Shown: piece by piece, positions 24,295 through 35,639 of the stretch
Position numbering within the stretch: the stretch's first letter is position 1
Layout: each line of letters begins with the position of its first letter
NCBI GenBank assembly: GCA_015499995.1
Contig: JADNRV010000173.1
Span: forward strand, 44,077 to 108,076
Source of the DNA: Flammula alnicola
Taxonomy: Eukaryota; Basidiomycota; Agaricomycetes; Agaricales; Strophariaceae
Length of the DNA: 64,000 nucleotides
Direction: 5' to 3'
Notes under the pieces: model-generated
Told to the model about the DNA's origin: nothing
Databases searched by the model: none
Seen by the model: the letters and a program-made list of their open reading frames with translations, nothing else
Position numbers and translations under genes: made by a program

Positions 24295-25410
24295 CTACTG
24301 GTTAGACCACGCAACTCCGGTGAACGTCTGAGTCGACGCCGGCTCCATGTTAAGTGTTTCCAATTCACTTTCGAGTGCTGGAATCCGGTGTGTAAGATTA
24401 CTCTCTTGATGAAATCAGCAAAGTACACTTACGGATGAACTGAACCAGGTATACAATAGCGAGCATCGTGATGTCAAAACATAGCTTTGCATGAGGGGGA
24501 AGCGGGAGTGACATACATAAGCAGTGAAATCCGTGCCGGTCCAGTCATCTTGATAGAAAACGATGCGATCGTCGTTGTAGTTTGCATATATTCCGTTTCC
24601 CACTTGACCGATGTTCTTGAAGTAGAGGTTGCCGGTGACGGCTGTAGCCTGCATTTAACCCCCGTCAAAGAGACAGAAAACGTGAAATACGCACTGAAAC
24701 CCTTGTGATTGAGGACACCAGAAGGGGCAGTCCATACGCCGACCTTGCCAATGGCATCAGCGTAGATAGTGATTGTCTGGTTTGCGCTCTCCTTTTCGAC
24801 TGTGGCGATGCTGGAGCCGAGTATAAGTTTGGGCCAGCTGCCCGTGCTGGAGTAGTTGGCCATGCTTGCCCCAGCTACCGCCCCGGTCTGTGTGATGTGT
24901 CAAGATCATTTCAAGAAAGCTGGTGCGCGAGGGAGCACACACCGGGTCCTCAGCCAGGAACTAATCGAAGGAAAAAAGAATAGAATTAGCAGCGACGTGG
25001 ACAATTGGAGATAAAATAATACCTTAGCATAGCAATCGGTGTCCGAATCGCGGCGGTACTCGACGGTGCAGTAGGTCTTGTCACCTACAACAGAGGTCAA
25101 GACCGTGTAATGGTGCGTGACGGGCGTCCCATCGTGCTTCGTCATCTTGAAGTCGTCTATCGCATTGTAGAAGAGGATACCCTCGGGATCTGTGTGACGA
25201 AAACAGCAAGAGCACAATGAGCCAAAATTTCGAACGGCATTGGATCTGGGAAGACACGCCTTTTCCGATGTAGAGACCGTCGGTGAACTCCAAGGCAATG
25301 GTGGGGACCTCAACGCGGAGGGCTTTGTTGTGGCCGTTATTGAAAAACAGCGCGGCTGCAGCGACGGCCTCGTCAAATTCGGATTTCAAAGAGGTGAATG
25401 GGTCGGACAT
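24295..25410 (-). CDS. Conserved-looking protein of unknown function, left copy
   Basis: Mirror copy of the gene at 26720-27835, with the same seven exons and the same predicted 247-residue product. The start is at 25410 (MSDPFTSLKSEFDEAV) and the stop ends at 24295. No signal peptide or membrane segment is visible, so the product is probably cytosolic. The middle part (TVEYRRDSDTDCYAK) and the Tyr/Asn/Asp-rich region GNGIYANYNDDRIVFYQDDW suggest a beta-rich fold, but no family was recognised. The two copies are divergently transcribed, with 1,309 bases between their start codons. Being identical, they may be a recent duplicate or held together by gene conversion. Confidence 0.75.
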
Positions 25411-25487
25411 GTTCGAAGAGTGTTCTTGGAATGTGCAAGTGTGTGTTGGCGAGTGTTAATGAGTCGACAGTGCTTTCGAGCAACAAG

Positions 25488-25495
25488 TATTTATA
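25488..25495 (-). promoter_or_regulatory. TATA box of the left palindrome gene
   Basis: TATAAATA on the minus strand, 78-85 bases upstream of the start codon; it mirrors the box in the right arm. Confidence 0.6.
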
Positions 25496-25685
25496 CGTCT
25501 CAGGCTTGTAGCGGCTGGTATTAGACGATGTGGTTATAAATTAATAAGGCTACATAAAATCTATATGGTAGAAAGCATTCGGTTCGCCACCACCTGCCCT
25601 CGCCGATGGGACGCCTTCCTTTGACCCCATGCAGCCCGCGGGGAATCACTGGATCAGCTGCTCCCCAGATCATCATTACCTTGAG

Positions 25686-26444
25686 CCTGTTCCAATAGTT
25701 GGGGTAGTTCAACCTCTATTACGTTTCTGATTGTTCTTTCTCTGCTAGCGAGCTGGCGAGAGCACTGGATCAGCTGCTCCTCAGATTGTCGTTACCTTGA
25801 GGTTGTTGGCCTTCGAAAAGGGAAAGATGAGGATTCTGAGCACAGTTATCAAAACCAGAAGGGCTCTGCTCATCATTTGAGATGCGATGCGATGCAAGAG
25901 ACTGCAGAAGTATCGGCTTAAATCCAATTCCGATGAGCCTCGTTCCTTCTCAGAATCCATATTTCTGGAATAGTTGTGCTCTGGTGCTTGAATGACTTCA
26001 ATTCACCCTTTCAAACGACGGTAAGTGTCCGTTGTTTGGCATAAGCTTTGGGGAAGTTCTACCTCTATTACGTTTGTGGGCTTGCGGTGGGCGTACATGC
26101 GGCAAATTCAACCTTCTACCATCACAGTGCACTTGGGTCAGAACCACGCTCCGTCGTTCGATAGGGTCATCAAAGAATCGCTTCTGTTGAAAGCTCAATT
26201 CAAGAATGCGTGGGGATGCGGGGGCTCATCCTATTCTGGATGTAGGAAACATGAATTATTTGAAGCCTCAGGCTGCATTGGCGAGGTGGAACCCTGATAG
26301 TAGAGATAAATTCCCCGAAGAAATCAAATGCAGACAGCAACAGTTCCGGACTCGTCTAGGTCCCGCAGGTGTAGAAATTTCTCGCCAGCAGAGAAAGAAC
26401 AATCAGAAACGTGAAAAAGATAGAACCATCCCTGATGTTGGAAC
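25686..26444. other. Spacer of the palindrome
   Basis: This 759-base centre keeps traces of further inverted similarity, for example CGTTTCTGATTGTTCTTTCT on the left and its reverse complement on the right. It also holds a direct repeat: ACTGGATCAGCTGCTCC occurs near 25648 and again near 25765. No gene is recognised. It probably carries the upstream regions of both genes. Confidence 0.6.
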
Positions 26445-26634
26445 CTCAAGGTAATGATGATCTGGGGAGCAGCTGATCCAGTGATTCCCCGCGGGCTGCA
26501 TGGGGTCAAAGGAAGGCGTCCCATCGGCGAGGGCAGGTGGTGGCGAACCGAATGCTTTCTACCATATAGATTTTATGTAGCCTTATTAATTTATAACCAC
26601 ATCGTCTAATACCAGCCGCTACAAGCCTGAGACG

Positions 26635-26642
26635 TATAAATA
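26635..26642 (+). promoter_or_regulatory. TATA box of the right palindrome gene
   Basis: TATAAATA lies 78-85 bases upstream of the ATG at 26720, followed by a CA-rich leader. Confidence 0.6.
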
Positions 26643-26719
26643 CTTGTTGCTCGAAAGCACTGTCGACTCATTAACACTCGCCAACACACACTTGCACATT
26701 CCAAGAACACTCTTCGAAC

Positions 26720-27835
26720 ATGTCCGACCCATTCACCTCTTTGAAATCCGAATTTGACGAGGCCGTCGCTGCAGCCGCGCTGTTTTTCAATAACGGCCAC
26801 AACAAAGCCCTCCGCGTTGAGGTCCCCACCATTGCCTTGGAGTTCACCGACGGTCTCTACATCGGAAAAGGCGTGTCTTCCCAGATCCAATGCCGTTCGA
26901 AATTTTGGCTCATTGTGCTCTTGCTGTTTTCGTCACACAGATCCCGAGGGTATCCTCTTCTACAATGCGATAGACGACTTCAAGATGACGAAGCACGATG
27001 GGACGCCCGTCACGCACCATTACACGGTCTTGACCTCTGTTGTAGGTGACAAGACCTACTGCACCGTCGAGTACCGCCGCGATTCGGACACCGATTGCTA
27101 TGCTAAGGTATTATTTTATCTCCAATTGTCCACGTCGCTGCTAATTCTATTCTTTTTTCCTTCGATTAGTTCCTGGCTGAGGACCCGGTGTGTGCTCCCT
27201 CGCGCACCAGCTTTCTTGAAATGATCTTGACACATCACACAGACCGGGGCGGTAGCTGGGGCAAGCATGGCCAACTACTCCAGCACGGGCAGCTGGCCCA
27301 AACTTATACTCGGCTCCAGCATCGCCACAGTCGAAAAGGAGAGCGCAAACCAGACAATCACTATCTACGCTGATGCCATTGGCAAGGTCGGCGTATGGAC
27401 TGCCCCTTCTGGTGTCCTCAATCACAAGGGTTTCAGTGCGTATTTCACGTTTTCTGTCTCTTTGACGGGGGTTAAATGCAGGCTACAGCCGTCACCGGCA
27501 ACCTCTACTTCAAGAACATCGGTCAAGTGGGAAACGGAATATATGCAAACTACAACGACGATCGCATCGTTTTCTATCAAGATGACTGGACCGGCACGGA
27601 TTTCACTGCTTATGTATGTCACTCCCGCTTCCCCCTCATGCAAAGCTATGTTTTGACATCACGATGCTCGCTATTGTATACCTGGTTCAGTTCATCCGTA
27701 AGTGTACTTTGCTGATTTCATCAAGAGAGTAATCTTACACACCGGATTCCAGCACTCGAAAGTGAATTGGAAACACTTAACATGGAGCCGGCGTCGACTC
27801 AGACGTTCACCGGAGTTGCGTGGTCTAACCAGTAG
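26720..27835 (+). CDS. Conserved-looking protein of unknown function, right copy
   Basis: My model has seven exons: 26720-26870, 26941-27107, 27170-27187, 27243-27435, 27489-27613, 27691-27697 and 27753-27835. They sum to 744 bases and 247 residues with every junction in frame. Exon 3 has 18 bases (FLAEDP) and exon 6 only 7 bases. The first intron needs a GC donor (AAAG then GCGTGT), since the nearby GT would leave the frame and hit a stop. The product is rich in Tyr, Asn and Asp, with segments GILFYNAIDDFKM, TIYADAIGKVGVWTAPSG and GNLYFKNIGQVGNGIYANY. It has no signal peptide or membrane helix. I recognise no family; the regular splice signals and TATA box support a real gene. Confidence 0.78.
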
Positions 27836-28035
27836 TGAATTTGTCGAGACTCCGGCATCCACATCTTGAATATGTCGCCCGATCGTTGAACGTACTACGA
27901 CTCTCACCGCTTGTAACTGATAGCTTTGTTTATATGCAAATAACCTGTTCGTATGATTGCCTCCTTCTCGATGTCAGGCATCCCTATATGCATAAGCCCC
28001 TCTTATTGACACATCTCACATGAGGACTGCTCTTT

Positions 28036-28170
28036 TATGTCAGACTAAGTCATTCCGGTTTCTATCTGATCATTTGAGTTGAAATTACGACCAAGGTCAA
28101 TAGGTGACAAGGGAGGAAGAAAGAGAAAGAAAGAGAAGCGAGCAATGGCCAAGGACAACGCCTGCACTAA
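28036..28170 (-). repeat. Inverted RU 3' terminus
   Basis: Reads as the reverse complement of about 23890-24000: TTTCTATCTGA, then CGACCAAGGTCAATAGGTGA and a GGGAGGAAGAA run. It shows that the palindrome was built from, or inserted beside, RU sequence. Confidence 0.65.
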
Positions 28171-29720
28171 TCGCTGTCATCGGAGTTTTCCGGGAATATG
28201 TTTTCTCCCAATGATCGTCTCTTCTGGTATCGGTATGGCCGGTTGGCCGGCCTTTGCCCGCTATTGTCGTGTCTCTCTTTATCATCGTTTCCTCTGCTAA
28301 ACTGTCTCGCTATCAGCAAGCCTGTTCGCGAGCTCCTGCAGCGCTTATGTTTCACCAGACACAGTCTTCGCATCAACGCTCGTGGCGACCCATCATCCAG
28401 TCAATTCAACTTTGTGCGGTGCGTTTTCCTACTCTGCTTTTCTACCCTCTTCTCCCACCCTTTGCCCCTCCGAACCTGTTGTCCACGGAGAGCTGCGCAT
28501 GCAGCCATGTAGCAGGTAGACTTGATCTTCCCGAACGCACCACGGCCATCAGTTTTCTCTGTCGAAATGCTGCTCGTGCATGGCTAACTAACACAGATGG
28601 TGCTCGTGCAACTCTGCGTTGGGCGTGGATAGGCACACGCTACACCGTCCAATCCAGTCTTATCTGTGCACACACGCGCCAGAGGGAGAGGCATTGCAAA
28701 GTAGCCACCGGTTTCAAGGCTCGTCGAGCGTCGCACAGCCCAGCTGTGCCTCGTTAACTGCTTGTCGAGTTCCGTGTCTTGCTCCCTCTAAGCGATGTTA
28801 CCTGGATGAAGACCTCAAGGAAATAGGGTTCGTTCTGTATTGAAATGCACCCACTACTGACCAAATCGACGAGTGGGGACTGCTTTGTTCTATAGGTCTG
28901 CGCATGCTGGCAAGATACTCAATCGCTGGACCAGGTATGTGTCTTCTCTGCGACTCTTCTTGCTCTTCTCACAACAACCTTCTCTTTGCTCCTTCCCCCG
29001 TTACTTTGTCGCGTTATCATGATACTGGCGAAATCCTCCGCTCTGTATACGTTCAGCGGGTGTGATTGTCACATCAATACCGATGGGGCTTTGAAGCGTC
29101 CGAGCCACACCCCATTCCACTTGGTGCGCCATCCAATTCTCCCATTCCTACGTCCCACTTTCTATCTTGCCCTCCTGTTTTCCTGCTTCCTTTTTTCTCC
29201 TCCGTCTCCATCGGATTCCTCTTCCATCCTCCGCACACGCGCGAACTGTCATCCATGGAGAGCTATACATGCAGCCCCAGCTAGCCTCGGTGTTCTCGAG
29301 TGTACCAAGGCTGTTTTTGAAGTGCGAACAGCCCTTGGAAATGGCTAGCTGTTCGGATTGGGCAATTATGTGTAGCTCTACGTGTATTCATCGGCGTGGA
29401 GCGCTCAGTCGAGCAGCCAACCTTTCGTCTTCAACGTGTTCTTTTCTTTTCCTCTCTTATCATTTCGAAATCCCTCTGAAAAGCAGAACCCTAGCTCGAA
29501 TTGCGATGTGGGGTGTGCTGTATGGATGTACATACCTGCATATATGCACACTCTCCATTCACGCACACGAGAGAAGGAGGGAGGGGTGGAGATCTCGTCG
29601 CAGATAGCCTTCAGCGTGAAGCTTGGGTTATTCTCCTCGAACGCCGCCACGCAGCACAGCTATCACCGCGCCTTGGCTACCTTCTGAGTGTAGTTCGATT
29701 TTCCTTTCTTTAAGCTATGC
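28170..29720 (+). repeat. RU repeat material, two partial copies
   Basis: The part 28170-28800 carries one set of RU internal words, including TTGTCCACGGAGAGCTGCGCA. The part 29020-29720 is the left flank of F-box copy A and is closely matched by 35640-36340: GGCGAAATCCTCCGC, GGGGCTTTGAAGCG and ATGGATGTACATACCTGCAT occur in the same order. Confidence 0.65.
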
Positions 29721-30280
29721 TGTGCTGTCTCCGTGGATGGGTTTAGATGGGTTTCCGGATGTTCTTTATTTGTCATGCTAACAGCGGGACACGGACAGAG
29801 AGTGGTAGTCTTTCGAGTGTCCTGTCAGATTTGGTTGGGGTGTCGCTTTACCGCGTCCTTTGTCCTCTTTCTGTTTTGTTATATACATATATCCTACGCC
29901 GGTCACAATCGTACTTCTGTTAACTTCTATTCTGCCCTCTTTTGTATCTGCTTCAACCAAGCTTCAACCTTTACTGACCGATTTAATCGGAGTATTCGTA
30001 AGTCCCGATAGATGATGCATCCCCCTTTTTATCTCTCCTCTCCTAGACTATTTGACGGTCATTGTGATTTCGATTCTGGCCTCTGATTCAGACCCGGCAC
30101 ATGGTACCTATGTACCAACAATGTGAATGCACACGCATACAAGAACAGGCCGCGGTGCGAAATGTGAGGTGTTTCGAACACGATAGAGAGTTGGATTATG
30201 ACGTCATAACTATCGTTGAGGACGTCTTTTCTCTAATTTATGTATTCTATAACGATCACTAAAATAAAGAGAAAGAGACA
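29720..30280. repeat. Region with RU 5' anchor variant
   Basis: The stretch 30055-30230 is shared with 37890-38050 and in part with 32210-32330: CATTGTGATTTCG, GGCCTCTGATTCAG, GAGGTGTTTCGAACACGATA. It contains the palindrome TATGACGTCATA at 30197-30208. No gene is seen. Confidence 0.55.
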
Positions 30281-30445
30281 AGGCCGAGCGGATCTGGAGT
30301 TTCATAAGGTGTTGGCAATTGCAAAAGGGATAAATATTCAACTTTTTTACGGAAAAAAATACGAGTATGTATAAAGAGCTTATGGCCTTGGTTTTCGTGA
30401 GTGGGACGCAAGGAACAATGAGGCTACTACTCTAGGTACAATACA

Positions 30446-31653
30446 TCATCGGCCATGATATACAGATATCATCCTCTTCTGGGCAAGTCGAGGAACAGCG
30501 GCAACAAAAGGCTCAGTAGACATGGGAATTGTTTGCGGAGAAAACAGCAACAAACGAAACTCGACACTTCTCAATGCCGGAAAACCCGTCCCAAGCAGAA
30601 GGTCTTGCAATTCATCCCATGGGCTACCGTCTACAGGGACATGATGTTGATAGAACTCGATGGTGAGGTGTTGGAGATGCATATGTGCACCGATAAGGAG
30701 AAGGGACTGTATCACCACCTGTATCGGGGGATGCTTAGATGTGGGTCCAGTCATCACGAGCCTGAGAGAGCGTAGATTGGTGGTATGCGTCCGCACTGCA
30801 GTCATTAGCGACCGCAAGTCTACTCGTTAACTATGTTAGTGATGTGGTGGCCGTAGATAGAAAGGAAGAACCTACCTGCATTGGACGCATGATCCAAGTC
30901 TCTCATTTCTAGATGCTGCAATGATTCGCCAGCTGTGATCATGAACTGGGGCACAATGATACTGATAATTGAGGGATCTAAGACCCAGCACGAAAAGTGT
31001 AGTCTTTGCAGGGATGAGAGAGCTGGGATGAGCCAGTCCAACACCAAAGTGTCCAGACAACACCGCACTTCCAACCTCTCCAGCCGAAATACAGGGGCGG
31101 CAACGTCGCTTTCGCTGTCAATGATTTGGTTCCGCACCCAGCATTCGTCAAAATTGATTGCTCGCAGCTTCGGGAACTGGTTTAAGAAGGTGGGGAGACC
31201 GTTATTGCCGTAGATGACGCCTGGTTGACCTTTCACGTCGTCCTCCTTCAGCGAAATCTCCTCTATGCGTTTCAACCGCGACAACGAAGGAAAGTCGAAG
31301 CGGGGTTTTCCTTGCCTGCGTCTCCGGTGGAAGATATCGAGGGAAATGATGTATGGAGACAATAAGTCTAACGTGCGATGGAGCACCTCGGAGCGCCGGG
31401 TCCAACGGTGATTAATCTCGCGCAAATATAACTGCTTGGCGAACGCTCGAATATGGGGCAGTGATTCCAATTTGGCCAGCAAAACGGGGTCCTCGGAGTG
31501 TAAGGATATGGTACGGAAAATACCAGCCTGAGCCGGTGAAAAGAGCGCTCGACACGTTAAAGCACATGCATATAACGATTGGTACTCTTTCTCTGAATCC
31601 AGATGACTGAGAATGGCCCAAAGCAATTCTGGGGGCAATTGGTGAAAGGGCAT
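30446..31653 (-). CDS. F-box protein, copy A
   Basis: Two exons, 31653-30876 and 30819-30446, joined over a 56-base intron (donor GTAGGT, acceptor GAGTAG), give 383 residues. The N-terminus carries an F-box, MPFHQLPPELLWAILSHL, followed by LYACALTCRALFSPAQAGIFRTISL, the region that binds Skp1 in SCF ubiquitin ligases. The rest reads as diverged leucine-rich repeats (LQRLHFSCWVLDP, LQHLEMRDLD, LRSLRLVMTG), the usual substrate-recruiting part in basidiomycete F-box families. The frame is intact. The same gene recurs at 36.4, 42.9 and 63.3 kb, always on the minus strand and with related flanks. Target unknown. Confidence 0.88.
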
Positions 31654-31704
31654 TTTGGGGGCAACATAAACAGTCGTGCACTGGAGCTAATGTTATATCG
31701 GCAT

Positions 31705-31754
31705 TGGTGTGTGTACCTACCCACAATACACTGCCATGCGGAATTCCTCTTCCG
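31705..31754 (+). repeat. Hairpin-element arm in the promoter of F-box A
   Basis: GGTGTGTGTACCTACCCACA and the following CACTGCCATGCGGAATTCC words match the left arm of the hairpin at 32001 and the arm upstream of F-box C (44190-44238). It sits 52-101 bases upstream of the start of copy A, next to a GATATAAC word that may act as TATA box. Confidence 0.6.
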
Positions 31755-32000
31755 TGTTGATCGATATCGCCTGGGCCCTGAACGATGAATCAGCTCCAAG
31801 AATGATTCGACGGGACTGATGGAGGCCGTCCACTCAGGCGCACTGAGATCGGGTCAGATATGCAGATACATTCGAACGCCTCATAACCCATACCTCTGAC
31901 AACCCGTATGGCATAACCCCTCAAGGCCTCATAACACATAGCGTGGGTCGTCCACAGAGGGGTATGGGTCAAGAGATGTTCGACTGTAGTCCGAATATTC

Positions 32001-32123
32001 TTCGCCTACCGGTGTGTGTCCCTGCCCACAGTACACTGCCGTGCGGAATTCCTCTTCGCTGTTGGAGGAATTCTGCATGGGAGTCTAGTATTGTGGGTAG
32101 GTACACAGACTTCGGTAGGCGAA
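32001..32123. repeat. Imperfect hairpin, MITE-like
   Basis: The left arm starts TTCGCCTACCG and ends GCGGAATTCCTC. The right arm starts GAGGAATTCTGC and ends CGGTAGGCGAA. The arms are about 55 bases each with several mismatches around a short loop near 32056-32063. Half copies in one orientation lie at 31705, 44190 and 44333. No coding capacity. Confidence 0.65.
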
Positions 32124-32149
32124 CTTAGTACCGACTGACTTGATCAGAG

Positions 32150-34110
32150 TTTTGGTAAGTCCAGAAAACCCCATTTTTACATATCAATAGTGCAAATACA
32201 CATGTATAATGCATACAAGAACAACCCGCGGTGTGAAATGCGAGGCGTTTCGAACACGATAGAGGGTCGGATATATATGATGTTGTAATGTCAATCTTTT
32301 CTCTTGCTCTCTCATCATCATCATCACCCCCCAATCGACTCAACCCTCTCTCCTTTAAAATCTACCCTGCGGGCGGCATCCCAGCTGCGGGAACTGGGAC
32401 TCCTCGCCGTGTCGTTACTTCCCTCTTCCTATCAATGTCATTTCGTACGCTAGACTGTCACGTTGTCATCTTGCCATGTGATCCTGCAACGTTGCAACAC
32501 TGATGCTCTGCACGCATGTCGCTTGCCTTGGCATTCATGCGTCCCCGCCTCTCTATTAGTATTCCGGTCAGTTCATCCTCCAACTCTGCTACGTACACCA
32601 CTTCGTTGGCTCATTTCTGTTATGTGGTGGATATGTAGGTCGGTCTGACGACATACTTGGGGTCAGTCCGAGGTACACTATCCCATTATTGCTCTTGCTT
32701 GTTACTGTGGCTGGATACGTACAGAATGGACGGATGGTATTTGGGTCTCGCAGTTGCATTTTCTGCGCACGGTCGGGCTCAGAATGCCGACTGCAGGTGT
32801 TCTTCCCTGCAATACACGCATGCGCACCCACGTTCAGCCTCTCCACACGAGTAGAGCTGCAGATCCAGCCACATACACGGTTGGACTTGGGCTTCGCGTG
32901 CTCACTCACGACGCGAGCCTGTGAACTGATGTGAAATTTGTCTTCCACAGATCAACTCTATGCGCGTACATGGGGCTGCTCTGCTCTGTATGTATGAAGA
33001 TATTATCCCTTGGTGGCTCGGTGAGGTATGGATCCTATTTGTGTCTCCTCTCGCTGTCTTCTTACTCCCCGCCTCTTTTCATAGGCTGCTCAGTTGTGGC
33101 ATCCATCCTGCCCGCGAGGTCGCATCGCGTACTTTAAGCAGGCATAATTGTCGCAGTGGTCTCCCTTGGCTTTATACACTATAATGCGTCCAAGCTGCTT
33201 CATTGATTGCGGTTGGTGTAGCTCTGCTTACTCTCCTACTCTACCGTCAATCTTCCCTCTTCCTCTTTTCCCCTCCATCTCGGTGTATATACTCCAATTG
33301 CCTTTTCTACCGAGAGCTGCACATCCGACTGCGTACGCTGTTAGCTTCGGTCTTCTCGAGCGTCATATGCAGCTCTGCGTGGGTGGGGCGTGGATATGGA
33401 CACTCTATATCATCCCATTCTGAGATCCATGCACATGCGCGAGAGGAAATGACCTTCAGGGATAGGAGATTGGGCGAGGGTGGAAAGGTGTCCAGGAAAG
33501 GGAGAATTATGATGCCATCACTGTCATCGGAATTGTCCGAGAAAATCAGGACGCGAGGTTCTTTTTTCCTTGTCCCTCCTCCTCGCACCTCCTCTGTTCA
33601 GGTCGTCATCGTGGCACATCGATGTGGTCTCCACCGCTACCAATAAGTGTCAACTCTCGCAGCCCTCGCTCCCCATCTGCGCAGCGGATGTCGTTGTAGG
33701 AACATGATGCTGCCATGCTGTGGGTAGAAAAATTGCTCAGTATTCCTTCTTCTTGCTCACCGTTTCTCATAGACTCTTAAGCTTCGTTGTACTGTCTTGC
33801 TCGCTTTATACGACAAGTCAAAGCTGCTTGACAAGCCCACTTGGTGCGCCGTCTACTCCCTCTACAGTTCTTGCTTATCTCCGTTTCTCCTCTCTTCCTG
33901 TTTACCCTCCATTCATATACTCCAAGTCCTCTTGTCCGCATCGATGCATGGGCTTTCCCTCTTCTGCATGCGCACATGCATGAACTTCCATCACGGAGAG
34001 CTGCACATGCAGTCATATCCAGCTAGCTCCAGTCCCCTTGAGCGCAACACACCCATTGTCTTTCTGTGAACTGTGCTCGAGGGCGGCTAGCTTCGGACAC
34101 GATATGTGTC
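32150..34110 (+). repeat. RU repeat, long copy
   Basis: Runs from the anchor variant (GAGGCGTTTCGAACACGATA) through CATCATCATCATCACC, GCAGTTGCATTTTCTGCGC and the R1 anchor at 33528 (GGAATTGTCCGAGAAAATC), to GAGAGCTGCACATGCAGTC and CACCCATTGTCTTTCTGTG. It holds at least two fused partial units. Close relatives are 44390-46250 and 38440-39170. Confidence 0.65.
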
Positions 34111-35560
34111 ATGGGCTCTCCGTGCTTTTGGGAGCGATGCCATGCATGCTTGCTGCGTGCAGCGACGAGAACGTTGAGCGGCCAACGCAATGTCTTTGAC
34201 GTCGCCAGGTTTCTTTTCTTTTCTTCCATCGTCGCGCTGGTCTCTTTTTTACAACAAAACGCTCTCAGTTGTCTCTTTCGTGGACAGATGCAGCGCATAT
34301 ATCTCAATGCATTTTTTTCTTTGTCCGCTTTACTGTTTCTTTGTCTCTTTCAACATGCTCTGCTTGCCTTTTCGTCCTAGGTTCAGTTACTAGTTACCCG
34401 GGCATCTTGTTTTGTTTTGTTTTGTCCGTGCATTCATGCTCTTGGTGGCTTTGAGCCTTTGGACATCGGAGGGTGTCGATGACTGTGATCTGGATCCGGG
34501 GAACCAGGGACCAGAGACGATTGGCCTCTACAGAACCGTGAAGATGAGTCCATCTCTCTATATTTCTTCCTCTGAAGATCTCGGAGACATCATCGCGTGC
34601 GGTCAGTCAGTCGTGGTGCTGGCGATATTTCACACACACGTAGCTCTCCTCTCTCTCTCTCTTCGTGTTTGAGCTCCTCATCTCTTTCACCAATTTTCCC
34701 TTCTCACGAGGATTTAGTGCCCTGCACGAAGCTCGTAGTCATGCAACTGCGGAGGGTCCGGTCAGTGTATCATGTCGTACCATGGAAAGAGTTGCCGGTT
34801 GTCTATGATGCACCGCAATTCTGTGATCCTCGAGCGTTAACCTCGTTTTTTCCTGCTGTGGTTCTACCGAAATACGCCGCCTACACCCTCCTCATATTGT
34901 AGGCTTACAGCTCGTGCAGTGGAATATTTGTAATATTTGCTTCCCTTTTGTTCAGATTTACCGGATTTAAATTTCGTGCTTGGGCTAGGATTAGTCCAGC
35001 CCCGTGTCGTTGACATGGCTGGGCGGGTTTACTCGGACCGGCAGATTCAAAACATGGTCAAATTTTGGTTGTACTAGTTAGAACACGTACGAAGCAACCT
35101 TCCAACATAACCGTCTTCAACATGCTTCGACCTGTAACTCGCCGTCTAACGCCCAACCTCAAACACCGTACCCGAGCGGTCCATCTCCGGAGAATCCACC
35201 TCGGCTATTGATCATGGGTGGCAACGTGATCGATAATGCCACCTGCGCAGCCTGGGGCTCTTGTATCAGGGAAAGCTACTGAATCGTCAAGTACATCGTG
35301 ACACAGTCAGTGGCATTTCCTGGATGGAAGGGGACGGACCTTGAATTGATACCCAAGGTCGAGGAAGGAGAAGCCGAGGCTCTCGTTAGGGAGCTTCTTG
35401 AGATGGAAGGTGGGCTTACTTATCCTTCTATTCCACTTCGCGCTTTGAACACCCGATTCGCAGGTATCACTCAATATGAATTTAGAACAGTGTTGTATTA
35501 GCCTGAATTTCGGAAGGCGGTGATGGATGATGATGTATTCGACTTGTGGGCTTTGGTTGG
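34110..35560 (+). repeat. Segmental duplication S, copy 1
   Basis: Starts GGGCTCTCCGTGCTTTTGGG and contains GCAGCGCATATATCTCAATG, GGACATCGGAGGGTGTCGATG, CCTGCACGAAGCTCGTAGTC and TCATGTCGTACCATGGAAAG. It then runs into the gene fragment at 35122. Matching copies are 39170-40130 (without the gene fragment) and 48850-50210. It encodes conserved-looking stretches such as VVPWKELPVVYDAPQFCD, but no full frame. Confidence 0.75.
35122..35501 (+). pseudogene. Gene fragment with mitochondrial-style N-terminus, copy 1
   Basis: Starts MLRPVTRRLTPNLKHRTRAV, basic and without acidic residues, like a mitochondrial targeting peptide, then meets stop codons. A later piece reads PKVEEGEAEALVRELLEMEG and is followed by an intron of 54 bases (35410-35463) and GITQYEF. 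The second copy at 49698 has the same intron at the same place, so the source was genomic DNA, not a cDNA. I do not recognise the family, and the frame is not intact here. Confidence 0.45.
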
Positions 35561-35639
35561 CATTAGCCAATTCTCTGGGGAGGCAGGTATTCAGTCGCTT
35601 GGTGATATGGATCCTCTACTACTCTCGTCATTGTCTTAT

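Larger units (their letters stand above)
24199..25685. repeat. Left arm of a large inverted repeat
   Basis: Each base x here pairs with base 52130-x on the right side. Coordinates keep this constant sum across the whole arm, so there are no indels. The translated frames of both arms agree residue for residue on both strands. Identity breaks at 24198/27932 and 25686/26444, after which weaker similarity continues both outwards and inwards. Confidence 0.95.
26445..27931. repeat. Right arm of a large inverted repeat
   Basis: Reverse complement of 24199-25685 without any indel. The sequence beyond both outer ends remains related (CTCACATGAGGACTGCTC on the right, the matching reverse complement on the left), then passes into inverted copies of the RU 3' terminus. 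Confidence 0.95.

Noticed and set aside
24705..25524. Plus-strand frames in the left palindrome arm (and their mirrors)
   Set aside because: They are antisense to the seven-exon gene and lack splice logic; their exact mirror copies only reflect the inverted repeat.
29066..29687. Overlapping 60-150 residue frames in RU copies
   Set aside because: They change length between copies through indels, show no family motif and are not preserved as protein.
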